The notes under the pieces are model-generated. The model had not been told where the DNA came from and ran no database searches. It worked only from the letters and a program-made list of their open reading frames with translations. DNA of 56,525 bases from Methanobacteriota archaeon (GTDB lineage: Archaea; Thermoplasmatota; Poseidoniia; Poseidoniales; Thalassarchaeaceae). Location of the stretch: contig PBGH01000018.1 in assembly GCA_002720055.1 (NCBI GenBank), positions 1-56,525 on the forward strand, given 5' to 3'. The stretch's first letter is position 1; the number at the start of each line of letters is the position of its first letter. A program made the translations under genes and the position numbers. Positions 36,763-44,933 of this stretch are shown here, piece after piece.

Positions 36763-37896
36763 ATGGCCAGTGCATGCGGAATACTTGGCAATGGGTCTAA
36801 GACAGTAAAGATCCACCATCTAATCAAGGCTCCAGAGAATACTCCAGAATCAGTGTCCTTCAGAGAATCATGGGATGCAAATAGGCCTGTAACTGTATAC
36901 AAGACTCCTGAGAATCTCCCCGATGGTACCCCTTGTAAAGCAGCTACGGTTATTCTTAGATCAAAGGGATGCGCTTGGTGGTGGAAGTCTGGTTGTACTT
37001 TCTGCGGCTACTTCAATGATGTTAGGGATGATGTATCTACGGAAGAAATGTTTTCTCAATGGGATTTTGCTAAGAAATCAACTAATAAATTTGAAGGTTG
37101 TAAAATGGTAAAGGTTTACACATCTGGAACATTTTTTGAAGATAGAGAAAATCCACCCGAATGGCAAGAGACAGTTCTCAGAGAAACCTTTGCGATGGGG
37201 CTGCATTTAGTTATTGAGGCCCAGGCCCAAATGTGTACTCCAGAGAAAATCAAATGGGTATCAGAAAGACACCCAGGTTGTACGGTTGCAATAGGTCTTG
37301 AGGCATATGACGATCGTGTTCTTAGATTCCATGTTAACAAGGGATTTACAATAAAACAATGGCATAAAGCGGTTGAAATGCTTAGAGAAAATAATCTCAG
37401 AGTAAAGACATACTTACTTTTCAAGCCACCATTCATGTCAGAAGGAGATGCTCTAACCCACACCACAGATTGGTTATTGAGAGTGGCACCATATTCAGAT
37501 GAGGTTTCAGTCAATCCAATGAATATTCAGAAAAATACAGTAGTTGATAGAATATTCAGAAATCGTGAATATCGGCCACCTTGGCTCTGGTCATTGGTGG
37601 AAATGATTCAGTTTTCCAGTGATAAACTCGAGACACTAGATTGTAGAGTGATTGTACACCCAACAGCAGGAGGTAAAATTAGGGGAGCTCATAACTGTGG
37701 CAAATGTGACTCAGACGTAGTTTCAGCAATTGAAAGATACTCCGTTTCAGGAGACGTGATGGAATTTTCAAATCTTGAATGTTCCTGCAAATCTCATTGG
37801 AGAGCAGAAATAGAAAATGATACTTCCATCCCACTTCCATTGGGATTCGGTACATTTAGGAGAGGGTCTGTATTGGATATTGTACGTGCTCCTTGA
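36763..37896 (+). CDS. raSEA: Archaeosine synthase radical SAM subunit RaSEA
   Basis: RaSEA acts with ArcS on tRNA G15, converting the lysine adduct of preQ0 to archaeosine. The 377-residue protein has the radical SAM cluster motif GCAWWWKSGCTFCGYFND, with the C-x7-C-x2-C spacing characteristic of this family rather than the common CxxxCxxC. A C-terminal region has cysteines in GAHNCGKCDSD and LECSCKSHW that may bind metal. No ArcS or TGT gene lies in the window. ATG 36763 is the first good start. Confidence 0.87.
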   Translation: MASACGILGNGSKTVKIHHLIKAPENTPESVSFRESWDANRPVTVYKTPENLPDGTPCKAATVILRSKGCAWWWKSGCTFCGYFNDVRDDVSTEEMFSQWDFAKKSTNKFEGCKMVKVYTSGTFFEDRENPPEWQETVLRETFAMGLHLVIEAQAQMCTPEKIKWVSERHPGCTVAIGLEAYDDRVLRFHVNKGFTIKQWHKAVEMLRENNLRVKTYLLFKPPFMSEGDALTHTTDWLLRVAPYSDEVSVNPMNIQKNTVVDRIFRNREYRPPWLWSLVEMIQFSSDKLETLDCRVIVHPTAGGKIRGAHNCGKCDSDVVSAIERYSVSGDVMEFSNLECSCKSHWRAEIENDTSIPLPLGFGTFRRGSVLDIVRAP

Positions 37897-37981
37897 CACA
37901 TTTGTCAAGTTTAATACGCCCAACGCTTAAGGGCAAATCTCCGGTGGTCGATTCGGAATCGTAGGATTCTTGGGTGATGAT

Positions 37982-38260
37982 ATGGACAATGAAGATACCT
38001 CTTTGGTTGGCGAGTTTCTCCAAGGAGAGGCCGAACCCTCTTCCTCATGGGTCATGCTAGCTATGGGCTTCGTTTCAACAATAATTTTCCTGATACTATA
38101 TGGGATATTATTTCCGGACAGCGACCTTCCTGTTATTTCCAGTGTCCTACCAGTTTTCGATGGAGTATTTGATTCGGGAATTTGGTTCTTCATTCTTGGA
38201 GCTATGATTGGAGTTTTTGCTATTTTAGGAACAATGCTGACCGAGGCAACAAGCGAGTGA
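37982..38260 (+). CDS. Small membrane protein upstream of the oxidase-like gene
   Basis: This 92-residue protein has an acidic N-terminus and two predicted membrane helices (WVMLAMGFVSTIIFLILYGIL and FFILGAMIGVFAILGTML). It ends 18 nt before the next membrane protein gene and probably shares its transcript; a TTTAATAC at about 37910 could be the TATA element. Its size and placement suggest a small subunit of the same complex, but I recognise no family. A TTG at 37970 is an alternative start. Confidence 0.55.
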   Translation: MDNEDTSLVGEFLQGEAEPSSSWVMLAMGFVSTIIFLILYGILFPDSDLPVISSVLPVFDGVFDSGIWFFILGAMIGVFAILGTMLTEATSE

Positions 38261-38278
38261 GATGATACTTTGAGTCTA

Positions 38279-39931
38279 ATGTCCTCAATGCTTGTTTTCT
38301 GGGTCATAATGATTGCAGTTTTCGTTATGATCAACAGGGGTTTCTGGGTATTTACTGATGTTAGCAAGAGCTTGAGTATGTTCATGTTAGAGAAGGCTCT
38401 AGGACCGCCTATAGACTTCGTTGAGGGAAAAAAGGGGTCCGCAGCCACGACATGGATTTTGCATGGCGCTCTTTGGCTAATCCCATCTTCGACAGTAACA
38501 TTCTGTGGCCTTTGGCTGGCTCATGATTCTGATGCTCTTCACAGCCTATCCTCTTGGGGACTGAATCCCTCATCATCCTCATTGATTGTTTCAGGTCTTC
38601 TGATCACAGTTTATGGTTCCATAGGAATGCTGCTAATTGGTGCAGCTATGCATATTGTACCACAATTAGGAGGAACAGACCTTGCCACAGAGAAGAACGC
38701 CACATTGATGTCCCTTATCTGGACTCTTTCAGTCTTCGTAATGTTCGTAGCTGTAAACAGGCCCGAGATTCTTGGTTTCAAGATTATGATATTCTCTACA
38801 GTGCTGATTAACCTCGCACTTCTGGCAATAATCGTAAATTTACTTATTACCGCTGCTTCTAGGAACAAGAAGCTTCCACTCCCGGGATGGATGATGATCA
38901 TAGGATTGATTTCTGCCCCAATATCGGTTATCTCACTGGCGATATCGGGATCGATTGATACGGGAATAGGACAATGGTTAGCGACTAGGATGGCCGGCAC
39001 GACATTCTTCCTAATGCTATCTGGTGCCCTTCTTTATGGGGCATCCAGAGGAAGCGGTAATCCCCTTTGGTCCCGATCTCTTGCAGCTGTAACGCTTTCA
39101 GGGGCGATTCTAACAATTAGTCCTTCAGGTTTGATTGAGGGAGATATAGCAGCAGACTTCCTAGCATTGGACAAAGCAATTTTCGATCCCTCAAGAAATG
39201 ATATCATCGCTGGCTCATTCTTACTAGCTCTCTCATTAATTCCGGCAATAGCCCTTTCCGCTAATGTCCTAGCCACGCTCAGAGGTGACGATGTATTCAT
39301 GGAGAACCCAGACTCTCCAGGAATGCCCGAGATTAATCTCGCTGCCTTCATGATTGTTCCAATCACAATTGGCGCTCTTTTCGTCAGCACAGATCATCTG
39401 ACTGGAACAAACGAACTTACTGGAATCCATATGTCTCTCGCATTGACGGGAATTTGGTTAGTTTCTGTGCCTGCTTCTCTAGGATCCGCATTATCGATAT
39501 TTCCTGAGGTATCAGGTAGAAACGTCCTCTCGATCAATCGCTCAAGATGGGCTTTCTGGTTGATGGCCGGAGGGGCATTCTCGGGACTAGCATTCACAAT
39601 GATGGCCGACTTCTCAGATATGGCCCTTGCAGAAGCAGCTATGGAAGGAGAAATTAGTATCGCAAACAGACTCCGAGTCCTTGGTGCAATTCTATTCTAT
39701 GGAACTGTCCTGGGTGCGATTTTTCACGCTCTGAATTTGATAAGTGGCACGTTCAGAGGATCTATAGTTGGAGGAGACTCCTCTGAATCATCAACATCCA
39801 TCTCAAGTCCATACAAGTTAACCAAGGAGACTACAATTAGGAAAATCCTGGCACAAAGAGAAGGCAAACTCGATACAGTTGTCATCCCGGAGACAACAAC
39901 CGATGATCAAGGAAGGGCTACAGAACTTTAG
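38279..39931 (+). CDS. Heme-copper oxidase subunit I-like membrane protein lacking canonical ligands
   Basis: This polytopic protein has about 550 residues and roughly twelve membrane helices. Several segments line up by eye with heme-copper oxidase subunit I. ITVYGSIGMLLIGAAMHIVPQ resembles helix II (usual ITVHG, then P), so the low-spin heme ligand His is Tyr112. RMAGTTFFLMLSGALLYG resembles the HPxVY helix without His. ELTGIHMSLALTG, followed by IFPEVSGRN, resembles the HxH helix with at most one His. No HH pair is visible. If the homology is right, it cannot bind both hemes and copper in the normal way. An unrelated transporter is the alternative. ATG 38279 is preferred to TTG 38270. Confidence 0.5.
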   Translation: MSSMLVFWVIMIAVFVMINRGFWVFTDVSKSLSMFMLEKALGPPIDFVEGKKGSAATTWILHGALWLIPSSTVTFCGLWLAHDSDALHSLSSWGLNPSSSSLIVSGLLITVYGSIGMLLIGAAMHIVPQLGGTDLATEKNATLMSLIWTLSVFVMFVAVNRPEILGFKIMIFSTVLINLALLAIIVNLLITAASRNKKLPLPGWMMIIGLISAPISVISLAISGSIDTGIGQWLATRMAGTTFFLMLSGALLYGASRGSGNPLWSRSLAAVTLSGAILTISPSGLIEGDIAADFLALDKAIFDPSRNDIIAGSFLLALSLIPAIALSANVLATLRGDDVFMENPDSPGMPEINLAAFMIVPITIGALFVSTDHLTGTNELTGIHMSLALTGIWLVSVPASLGSALSIFPEVSGRNVLSINRSRWAFWLMAGGAFSGLAFTMMADFSDMALAEAAMEGEISIANRLRVLGAILFYGTVLGAIFHALNLISGTFRGSIVGGDSSESSTSISSPYKLTKETTIRKILAQREGKLDTVVIPETTTDDQGRATEL

Positions 39932-39971
39932 CCAGTAAAATAGTCCATGTACTGATGGTTATCTCAACGGG

Positions 39972-41261
39972 ATGTCTAGTATGCGAATAGGTCTAGTCGG
40001 AAAACCAAATGTCGGAAAGTCTACTGCCTTCTCGGCGCTGACTGAAATTCCAGTAGATATTGCCAACTATCCATTCACCACCATCGATCCAAATGTCGGA
40101 GTAACTTGGCTACCCCTTCCTTCCGACTGTGTCTGCTCAATATTAAGACAAAAAAGAGAATCTACAGGGAGACTCGGATCGATAAGACTAGAAGATGCTA
40201 GGAGTGGTAGTATCTGCTTACCAAATTCAGGCTCATGTATCGGATTCAGAAGAATGGTTCCGGTTACACTGGTCGATGTTGCTGGGCTAGTTCCGGGTGC
40301 GCACGAAGGGAGAGGAAGGGGGAATCAGTTCCTGTCCGATCTTTCAAGATGTGACGCCTTGATTCAGATTGTTGATGTTTCAGGCTCCACAGATTTAGAA
40401 GGAAACCCAATAGGTTCTGGGGGCTCAAAACCAATCGAAGAACATAAGTTTCTACTAAGAGAATTAGACTCATGGATTTTCGGAATAATAAACAATGGCT
40501 GGGATAGAGCATCTCGAAGGGCCCAAGCTGAAGGTGAAAGCGCGATCCGTGATCATCTGATTGGCAGACTTACGGGAATAGGGGCCAATGAATCCCATAT
40601 CGCTTCAGGATTACTAGCTATAGAAAATACACTACCCAATGTATCCGATTACGGTAATTGGGGGGCAGAGGAAATAATGACAATCTCATCTTCAATCAGG
40701 AAGTCATTGTTCCCTATTTCAGTTGTAGCAAATAAGGCAGATATTATCGCAGAGGACGGAGAGCAACTTCAATCCGAAGTTGAGTCAAATGGAGGGAAAG
40801 TGGTTTACACTAGTGCGGAGGCAGAGCTCGCACTTCGTCGAGCTTCTTCATCAGGTTTGATAGATTATAAACCAGGAAAATCCGAGTTCCAATTAACAGA
40901 TCTAGGTCAAGAAAAACTCTCAGATCAACAAAGGCTTGCTCTAGATTCTATTTCCGAATCACTTTCCTCTTGGGAAGGTGGAGGTTTGGTCGGACTGATC
41001 ACGGAAGTTGTCTTCAGTCAACTTTCTAGGATTGTCACATACCCAGTTCAAGACGATACAAGGTGGGTTGATGGGAATGGAAAAGTCCTTCCAGATGCAA
41101 TTCTTGTTCCCAATGGAACAACAGCTAAGGGTTTAGCATATATTGTTCATTCAGATTTAGGAGAAGGATTTGTTAGAGCCATAGATGGAAAATCTGGAAT
41201 GGTAATAGGAGCAGACCACGAACTAAAAGATGGAGATGTTGTTAGTATTCAGGCTAAATAA
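39972..41261 (+). CDS. YchF/OBG-type GTPase (ATPase) with TGS domain
   Basis: This 429-residue translation-factor-class P-loop NTPase has G1 GLVGKPNVGKSTAFSAL, G3 LVDVAGLVPGAHEGRGRG and G4 VVANKADI. An insertion with helical content lies between them, and a C-terminal TGS domain ends in ADHELKDGDVVSIQAK. The HEGRGRGNQFL segment and C-terminal layout match the archaeal/eukaryotic YchF-like (Ygr210) group. A role at the ribosome is expected from family knowledge. It converges with the next minus-strand gene, the stops being 3 nt apart. Confidence 0.88.
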   Translation: MSSMRIGLVGKPNVGKSTAFSALTEIPVDIANYPFTTIDPNVGVTWLPLPSDCVCSILRQKRESTGRLGSIRLEDARSGSICLPNSGSCIGFRRMVPVTLVDVAGLVPGAHEGRGRGNQFLSDLSRCDALIQIVDVSGSTDLEGNPIGSGGSKPIEEHKFLLRELDSWIFGIINNGWDRASRRAQAEGESAIRDHLIGRLTGIGANESHIASGLLAIENTLPNVSDYGNWGAEEIMTISSSIRKSLFPISVVANKADIIAEDGEQLQSEVESNGGKVVYTSAEAELALRRASSSGLIDYKPGKSEFQLTDLGQEKLSDQQRLALDSISESLSSWEGGGLVGLITEVVFSQLSRIVTYPVQDDTRWVDGNGKVLPDAILVPNGTTAKGLAYIVHSDLGEGFVRAIDGKSGMVIGADHELKDGDVVSIQAK

Positions 41262-41264
41262 TAT

Positions 41265-41930
41265 CTATGTTTGTTCTGTAATTGAAACTGTGAAAAATAC
41301 GGCAGTCCATGTTATATCGAACTCTTCATCGTTGTCAATTAGCCCCCCGGCAATTGGTGCCGTATCGATACTGGCAGTTATTTCTACTATCCATGAACCT
41401 CTCCCCTTCCCTCCATCATCCCATATTTCTCGGATTTCACTTTCACTCATTTCTTCTTCAGTATATTCTGAACCAGTATAGTTCTCTGTTACATCCCACC
41501 TGATACTGAATCCACCACCACCGCCCGAGCAATCTCCCGCAGCACTCTTATCTTCTATTCCTTCTATATCACTGAGATCACTCTGACCTTCAGCACTATC
41601 AGTGAATCCCGGCCCAGGATCGTCATTATCGTTACAGCTCACTTGTATCTCAACAAAACCTATTTTAAGCTGGTCCTCAGAAACTAAATCAAAAAATGAA
41701 TCATAGGTTTCTCCATCTGAAAGTACAACACTTTCGCTTAGGGTGGTCTCACTTTCTTCGAAAATCACCTGTAGCGATCCAGTCTGACTAGAGCTCCCCC
41801 CACTCGCAATTTCATCATCAATCAAAGACGGCAGAGCCTCGAAATATATCGGGAATGCAACAAGGAAAACAACCGTTCCAGCTAGAGTCTTTACTTTCTG
41901 AGGGGTGTCAACTAGGTCTTGGAAGTCCAT
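41265..41930 (-). CDS. Unknown membrane-anchored acidic protein
   Basis: This 221-residue protein has one N-terminal hydrophobic helix (TLAGTVVFLVAFPIYFEALP, about 16-35). A highly acidic, Ser/Gly-rich, probably extracytoplasmic region follows, with two cysteines (about 108 and 145). The C-terminal part is beta-strand-like (GSWIVEITASIDTAP, ITWTAVFFTVSITEQ). The composition resembles a surface beta-sandwich on a single anchor, but I recognise no family. It lies downstream of the ribosomal stalk operon, about 70 nt after the next unknown gene. Confidence 0.55.
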   Translation of the reverse strand: MDFQDLVDTPQKVKTLAGTVVFLVAFPIYFEALPSLIDDEIASGGSSSQTGSLQVIFEESETTLSESVVLSDGETYDSFFDLVSEDQLKIGFVEIQVSCNDNDDPGPGFTDSAEGQSDLSDIEGIEDKSAAGDCSGGGGGFSIRWDVTENYTGSEYTEEEMSESEIREIWDDGGKGRGSWIVEITASIDTAPIAGGLIDNDEEFDITWTAVFFTVSITEQT

Positions 41931-42000
41931 GGGCTATTCGCTCTTCGATTTCCGACCCACCTATCAAATAAACTCACTGAATAGTCTGAGTTCGCTGTAA

Positions 42001-42501
42001 TCAATCATCTATTGTGCTCTCCCATTCCGATATTTCAACTCCCTCTCTCGAAAAGGAAACCCTAGATTTTTTGAATTCTGGCAGTAAATATCCAATAACA
42101 GATCTTTCCCAAAATGACCATCTCCAAGGACATCTAGGTAGATAGCAACTCCATTCTTTCAAGAATGAAGTCCATTTTTCTCCATCAAACCATTCAGGAA
42201 TCCTAAATGATACGAAAGAAATCCTTCCCGCTGAACCTGGAACATAACTCCATGAACGAATGGATAGACCCTCTGCCTCACCGTCTTCAACTTTGAGACC
42301 AAGGACTCTGGCCCTTTTGGCAAGGGGAACAATAACTGCCCACCTCTGAACAAAGGTAGTTTCTTCGAACCTACTCATCCTCCATCCCTTTTTCTCACCG
42401 AAAACTCTCATCGATCTGATTGCTTCAGTTGGCACTATACTCACAGGAATCTCAAGCATCCGCTCCATCAGTATCAACCCACCCTCGAGGCCCTCGCCCA
42501 T
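42001..42501 (-). CDS. Unknown 166-residue protein downstream of rpl12
   Basis: This mixed alpha/beta protein has no signal peptide or membrane helix. It is rich in Trp and Arg near the end (EWSCYLPRCPWRWSFWER). It begins 33 nt after the rpl12 stop in the same direction and may be read from the stalk operon. I recognise no motif. The frame is consistent with real coding, ending in TAA-type context with no overlap with neighbours. Confidence 0.5.
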   Translation of the reverse strand: MGEGLEGGLILMERMLEIPVSIVPTEAIRSMRVFGEKKGWRMSRFEETTFVQRWAVIVPLAKRARVLGLKVEDGEAEGLSIRSWSYVPGSAGRISFVSFRIPEWFDGEKWTSFLKEWSCYLPRCPWRWSFWERSVIGYLLPEFKKSRVSFSREGVEISEWESTIDD

Positions 42502-42534
42502 AGCGGCTTCGCGTCATTCATTTCATTTGTTGAT

Positions 42535-42849
42535 TCAGCCGAACAGAGATCCTAGACCTTCGAAGCCACCCGCTTCTTCTTCGGGCTCCTCTGCAGCTTC
42601 TTCCTCCACTGGAGCAGCCTCACTGGCAGCTCCTCCGGAAGATGCAGAAGGAGCAGCCGATGCCACTGGGGCAGCAACTGCGGTCGCCATGGCCTCATCG
42701 ATGTCTACAGAGCCTAAAGAGGCAACTAGGGACTTCACTCGAGCCCCATCAGCCTCGACTCCAGCAGCCTTCAACACTGAGCTGACGGCCTTGTCATCGA
42801 TGTCCTGTCCTGCGGAATGCAACAACATTGCAGCATACACATATTCCAT
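42535..42849 (-). CDS. rpl12: Ribosomal protein L12 (P1-type stalk protein)
   Basis: This 104-residue archaeal L12/P1 has an N-terminal dimerisation domain (MEYVYAAMLLHSAGQDI). A hinge rich in Ala and Glu (about 60-92) leads to the factor-binding tail GFEGLGSLFG, which recruits aEF2 and other GTPases. ATG 42849 is chosen because GGTGA lies 4-5 nt before it; an in-frame GTG at 42858 is less likely. It directly follows L10 in the stalk operon. Confidence 0.94.
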   Translation of the reverse strand: MEYVYAAMLLHSAGQDIDDKAVSSVLKAAGVEADGARVKSLVASLGSVDIDEAMATAVAAPVASAAPSASSGGAASEAAPVEEEAAEEPEEEAGGFEGLGSLFG

Positions 42850-42864
42850 TTCATTCACCTTTTT

Positions 42865-43875
42865 TTATCCGAAAAGATCGCCGAGTCCACCGAACCCTGC
42901 GTCTTCCTGCTCTTCCTCATTTTCCGACTCCTCTTCGGAACCTTCTTTTTCCGTCACCTCGGATTGGATGACTTCCGTACTCTCTGAAACTGCTCCTAAA
43001 GCAGTGATTAGCTCTTCATCGAGAGCTGAGGAATCTAATTGTCCAGCAAGGGACATTGCTTGCATACGAGCCTTGGAAAGAATTATTTGTGCAGTATTAT
43101 CATTGAATATTCCTGCTTCAAATGCTACAGATAACGCCTCTGCTGATGCTTTTGAAATCAACGTCGACGTAGTCACTTCTGAGAACCACTTTACATTACA
43201 TGCTAGGTTAAATGCTCCAGATGTGGCTGAAATTATATCATTTCTTAATCCATCAATATCAAGATCCAAATCCGACGAGTCGAAGATATGCCCCTCTTCG
43301 ATTGCACCGGTCAGAATTAGGCCTATTTCGATTGGATTTATTCCTAGCTTCGCAAGCATTATTCCCAAATCTGCAGATATCTCATCTCCTTTTGAGAAAG
43401 TAGTCGCCCTCTGAATCGCTACCTTGCCCTTATCTATTTTTGCTGGAATTCCAACCGCATTAAATTCTCCAACGATTGGACCAGGGCCGAACTCTGTTGG
43501 ACCGGCAGGAATTGTGACATCTTCTGGAAAGCTCTCTCCAGCCTTTGCCGCACGTCCTTGCCTTGTTTTCTCCAGCTCACCAAAAATCTCGAATGCATTC
43601 ATTGACTCACTGTGAACTACACAAGGTTGGTCAGCCCCTTCAAGCAACTTCTCGATTTCTTCAGATGGCCTTCCTGCCTCTGACCAAGCAATTCGCATCA
43701 ACGATTTCTTCGCCATCGTGATGGATATTCTTTCTCTGAGACTGTTCCTCATGTCAATCATATTGCTTGCAGGAACCCCAGAAACATCCACAATAGCTAC
43801 CACTCCGTCACTACTGAAAACCTCTCTAAGATCGGATACCCTATCTTTCTTCCATCCAGCAACCTTCGGGATCAC
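42865..43875 (-). CDS. rplP0: Ribosomal protein L10 (P0)
   Basis: The stalk base protein binds rRNA and carries several L12 dimers. The 336-residue archaeal P0 type has an rRNA-binding N-terminal domain (GWKKDRVSDLREVF, MAKKSLMRIAW), the inserted P0 domain, and C-terminal helical spine segments for L12. The tail ends in DAGFGGLGDLFG, which matches the L12 tail. The GTG start overlaps the L1 stop by 4 nt, so translation is coupled. Confidence 0.94.
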   Translation of the reverse strand: MIPKVAGWKKDRVSDLREVFSSDGVVAIVDVSGVPASNMIDMRNSLRERISITMAKKSLMRIAWSEAGRPSEEIEKLLEGADQPCVVHSESMNAFEIFGELEKTRQGRAAKAGESFPEDVTIPAGPTEFGPGPIVGEFNAVGIPAKIDKGKVAIQRATTFSKGDEISADLGIMLAKLGINPIEIGLILTGAIEEGHIFDSSDLDLDIDGLRNDIISATSGAFNLACNVKWFSEVTTSTLISKASAEALSVAFEAGIFNDNTAQIILSKARMQAMSLAGQLDSSALDEELITALGAVSESTEVIQSEVTEKEGSEEESENEEEQEDAGFGGLGDLFG

Positions 43876-44516
43876 AGAATCACCTCAACTCTAATTGAAG
43901 GTCCCATTGACGTTTTCACGTAGCAAGAGCGAATGTTACCTGCACCCCTTTCCAACTTACCAGTTACCCTATCCCATATCGCAATTGCGTTGGATGTCAG
44001 ATCATCAATCCCCTGTTCTCTGGATCCCAATGCAGTATGGAAGGTTACTTTGTCTCTCGACCTAACTACTGCCGTGTCCTTCAGTCCCGAAGCCAGAGTG
44101 GAAGGGTCCAACGTTGGAGGAACTGGTCGAGGCATCTTCCCCCTAGGTCCCAAAACCCCTCCAAGGAATCTTCCAACGGTACCCATATGTGGTATCTCCG
44201 ACAAGAAGAAATCATATTGCTTGGCGACCTTTCTTGCCTTCTGTTTATTTCCTCCTAAATCTTCAATGGTTGATGGGTCAATTACATCTAGGCCTCCAGC
44301 CTTCGCCTTTGCTGCCATTTCTCCACCTGCAAACATGGCAATCTTGACCGGTTTGCCCCTTCCCGAAGGAAGCCTCACTTCTTCCTGAATCCTATTTGTC
44401 GGTATCTTTAGATCAACGTCCTTTATAGTGAAAGAAATCTCAATTGACTCGACAAAGCTCCTCTCTGGAGCTTCCTCGATCGCCTGTTGAATTGCTGTCT
44501 GTAATTTTTCCTTCAT
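43872..44516 (-). CDS. rpl1: Ribosomal protein L1
   Basis: This 214-residue protein binds the mobile L1 stalk of 23S rRNA and in archaea also represses its own mRNA. The motifs FFLSEIPHMGTVGRFLG and VLGPRGKMPRP are diagnostic. ATG 44516 has GAGGTG 5 nt upstream; the in-frame TTG 44537 is less likely. It follows L11 and overlaps L10. Confidence 0.95.
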   Translation of the reverse strand: MKEKLQTAIQQAIEEAPERSFVESIEISFTIKDVDLKIPTNRIQEEVRLPSGRGKPVKIAMFAGGEMAAKAKAGGLDVIDPSTIEDLGGNKQKARKVAKQYDFFLSEIPHMGTVGRFLGGVLGPRGKMPRPVPPTLDPSTLASGLKDTAVVRSRDKVTFHTALGSREQGIDDLTSNAIAIWDRVTGKLERGAGNIRSCYVKTSMGPSIRVEVIL

Positions 44517-44569
44517 TTTTCTCACCTCTGCGGTCAACGAGGATCACCTCTCCCGCAATTCGTGAAGCT

Positions 44570-44848
44570 CTAACTGAAATGCTCGTTGAACGCTCCCTCA
44601 CTCATATCCTTTAGAGCGACTTTTGGCTCCCTACCCTCTACTCTTACTCTCATAGCCACGCAGGTGCCCATAACTTCTCTACAACGAGCGTACAGAGTTT
44701 TACCAGTTAGACGGCCCTTTTGATCCTCTGCAATACTTTTCACCTGATCCATTGTTAGATTCTCAGTAGAAGCTTCCCAAGACCCATTACACTTCTTCTT
44801 CCCTAGGGTTTGTATTACCTTGTGGGGCGTTTCATTACGTGCAGACAT
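44570..44848 (-). CDS. rpl11: Ribosomal protein L11, C-terminal domain only
   Basis: This 92-residue protein matches the rRNA-binding C-terminal domain of archaeal L11. LTMDQVKSIAEDQKGRL and REVMGTCVAMRVRVEG align with the usual LSVDQVKQIAE and KEVVGTCTSLGVTIEG. Full archaeal L11 has about 160 residues; the first 65-70, including the proline-rich thiostrepton-site domain, are absent here. Only about 85 nt separate the start from the spt5 stop, so a missed N-terminus is not possible upstream. ATG 44848 has GGTGAGG upstream. Operon order (before L1) supports the identity. Confidence 0.88.
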   Translation of the reverse strand: MSARNETPHKVIQTLGKKKCNGSWEASTENLTMDQVKSIAEDQKGRLTGKTLYARCREVMGTCVAMRVRVEGREPKVALKDMSEGAFNEHFS

Positions 44849-44911
44849 GGGAAACCTCACCTTTCGCGGAACCCGCCGACTTACTCTCCCTATATGAATA
44901 ATGATGCAAGC

Positions 44912-44918
44912 AAAAAAA
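44912..44918 (-). terminator. T-tract after spt5
   Basis: Seven consecutive T on the minus strand start 16 nt after the spt5 stop, in the gap before the L11 start. Archaeal polymerases terminate at such tracts, so the stalk genes may also have their own promoter in the remaining AT-rich 25 nt. Confidence 0.4.
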
Positions 44919-44933
44919 CCAGCTTTTGATGAA

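Noticed and set aside
42527..43414. A 295-residue plus-strand frame opposite L12 and L10
   Set aside because: It is Ser/Ala/Pro-rich low complexity and lies antisense to two certain ribosomal protein genes; the long frame follows from their codon bias.
44849..44933. A frameshifted N-terminal domain of L11 upstream of the short gene
   Set aside because: Only about 85 nt remain before the spt5 stop, far too short for 65-70 residues, and no frame there shows the proline-rich L11 start.
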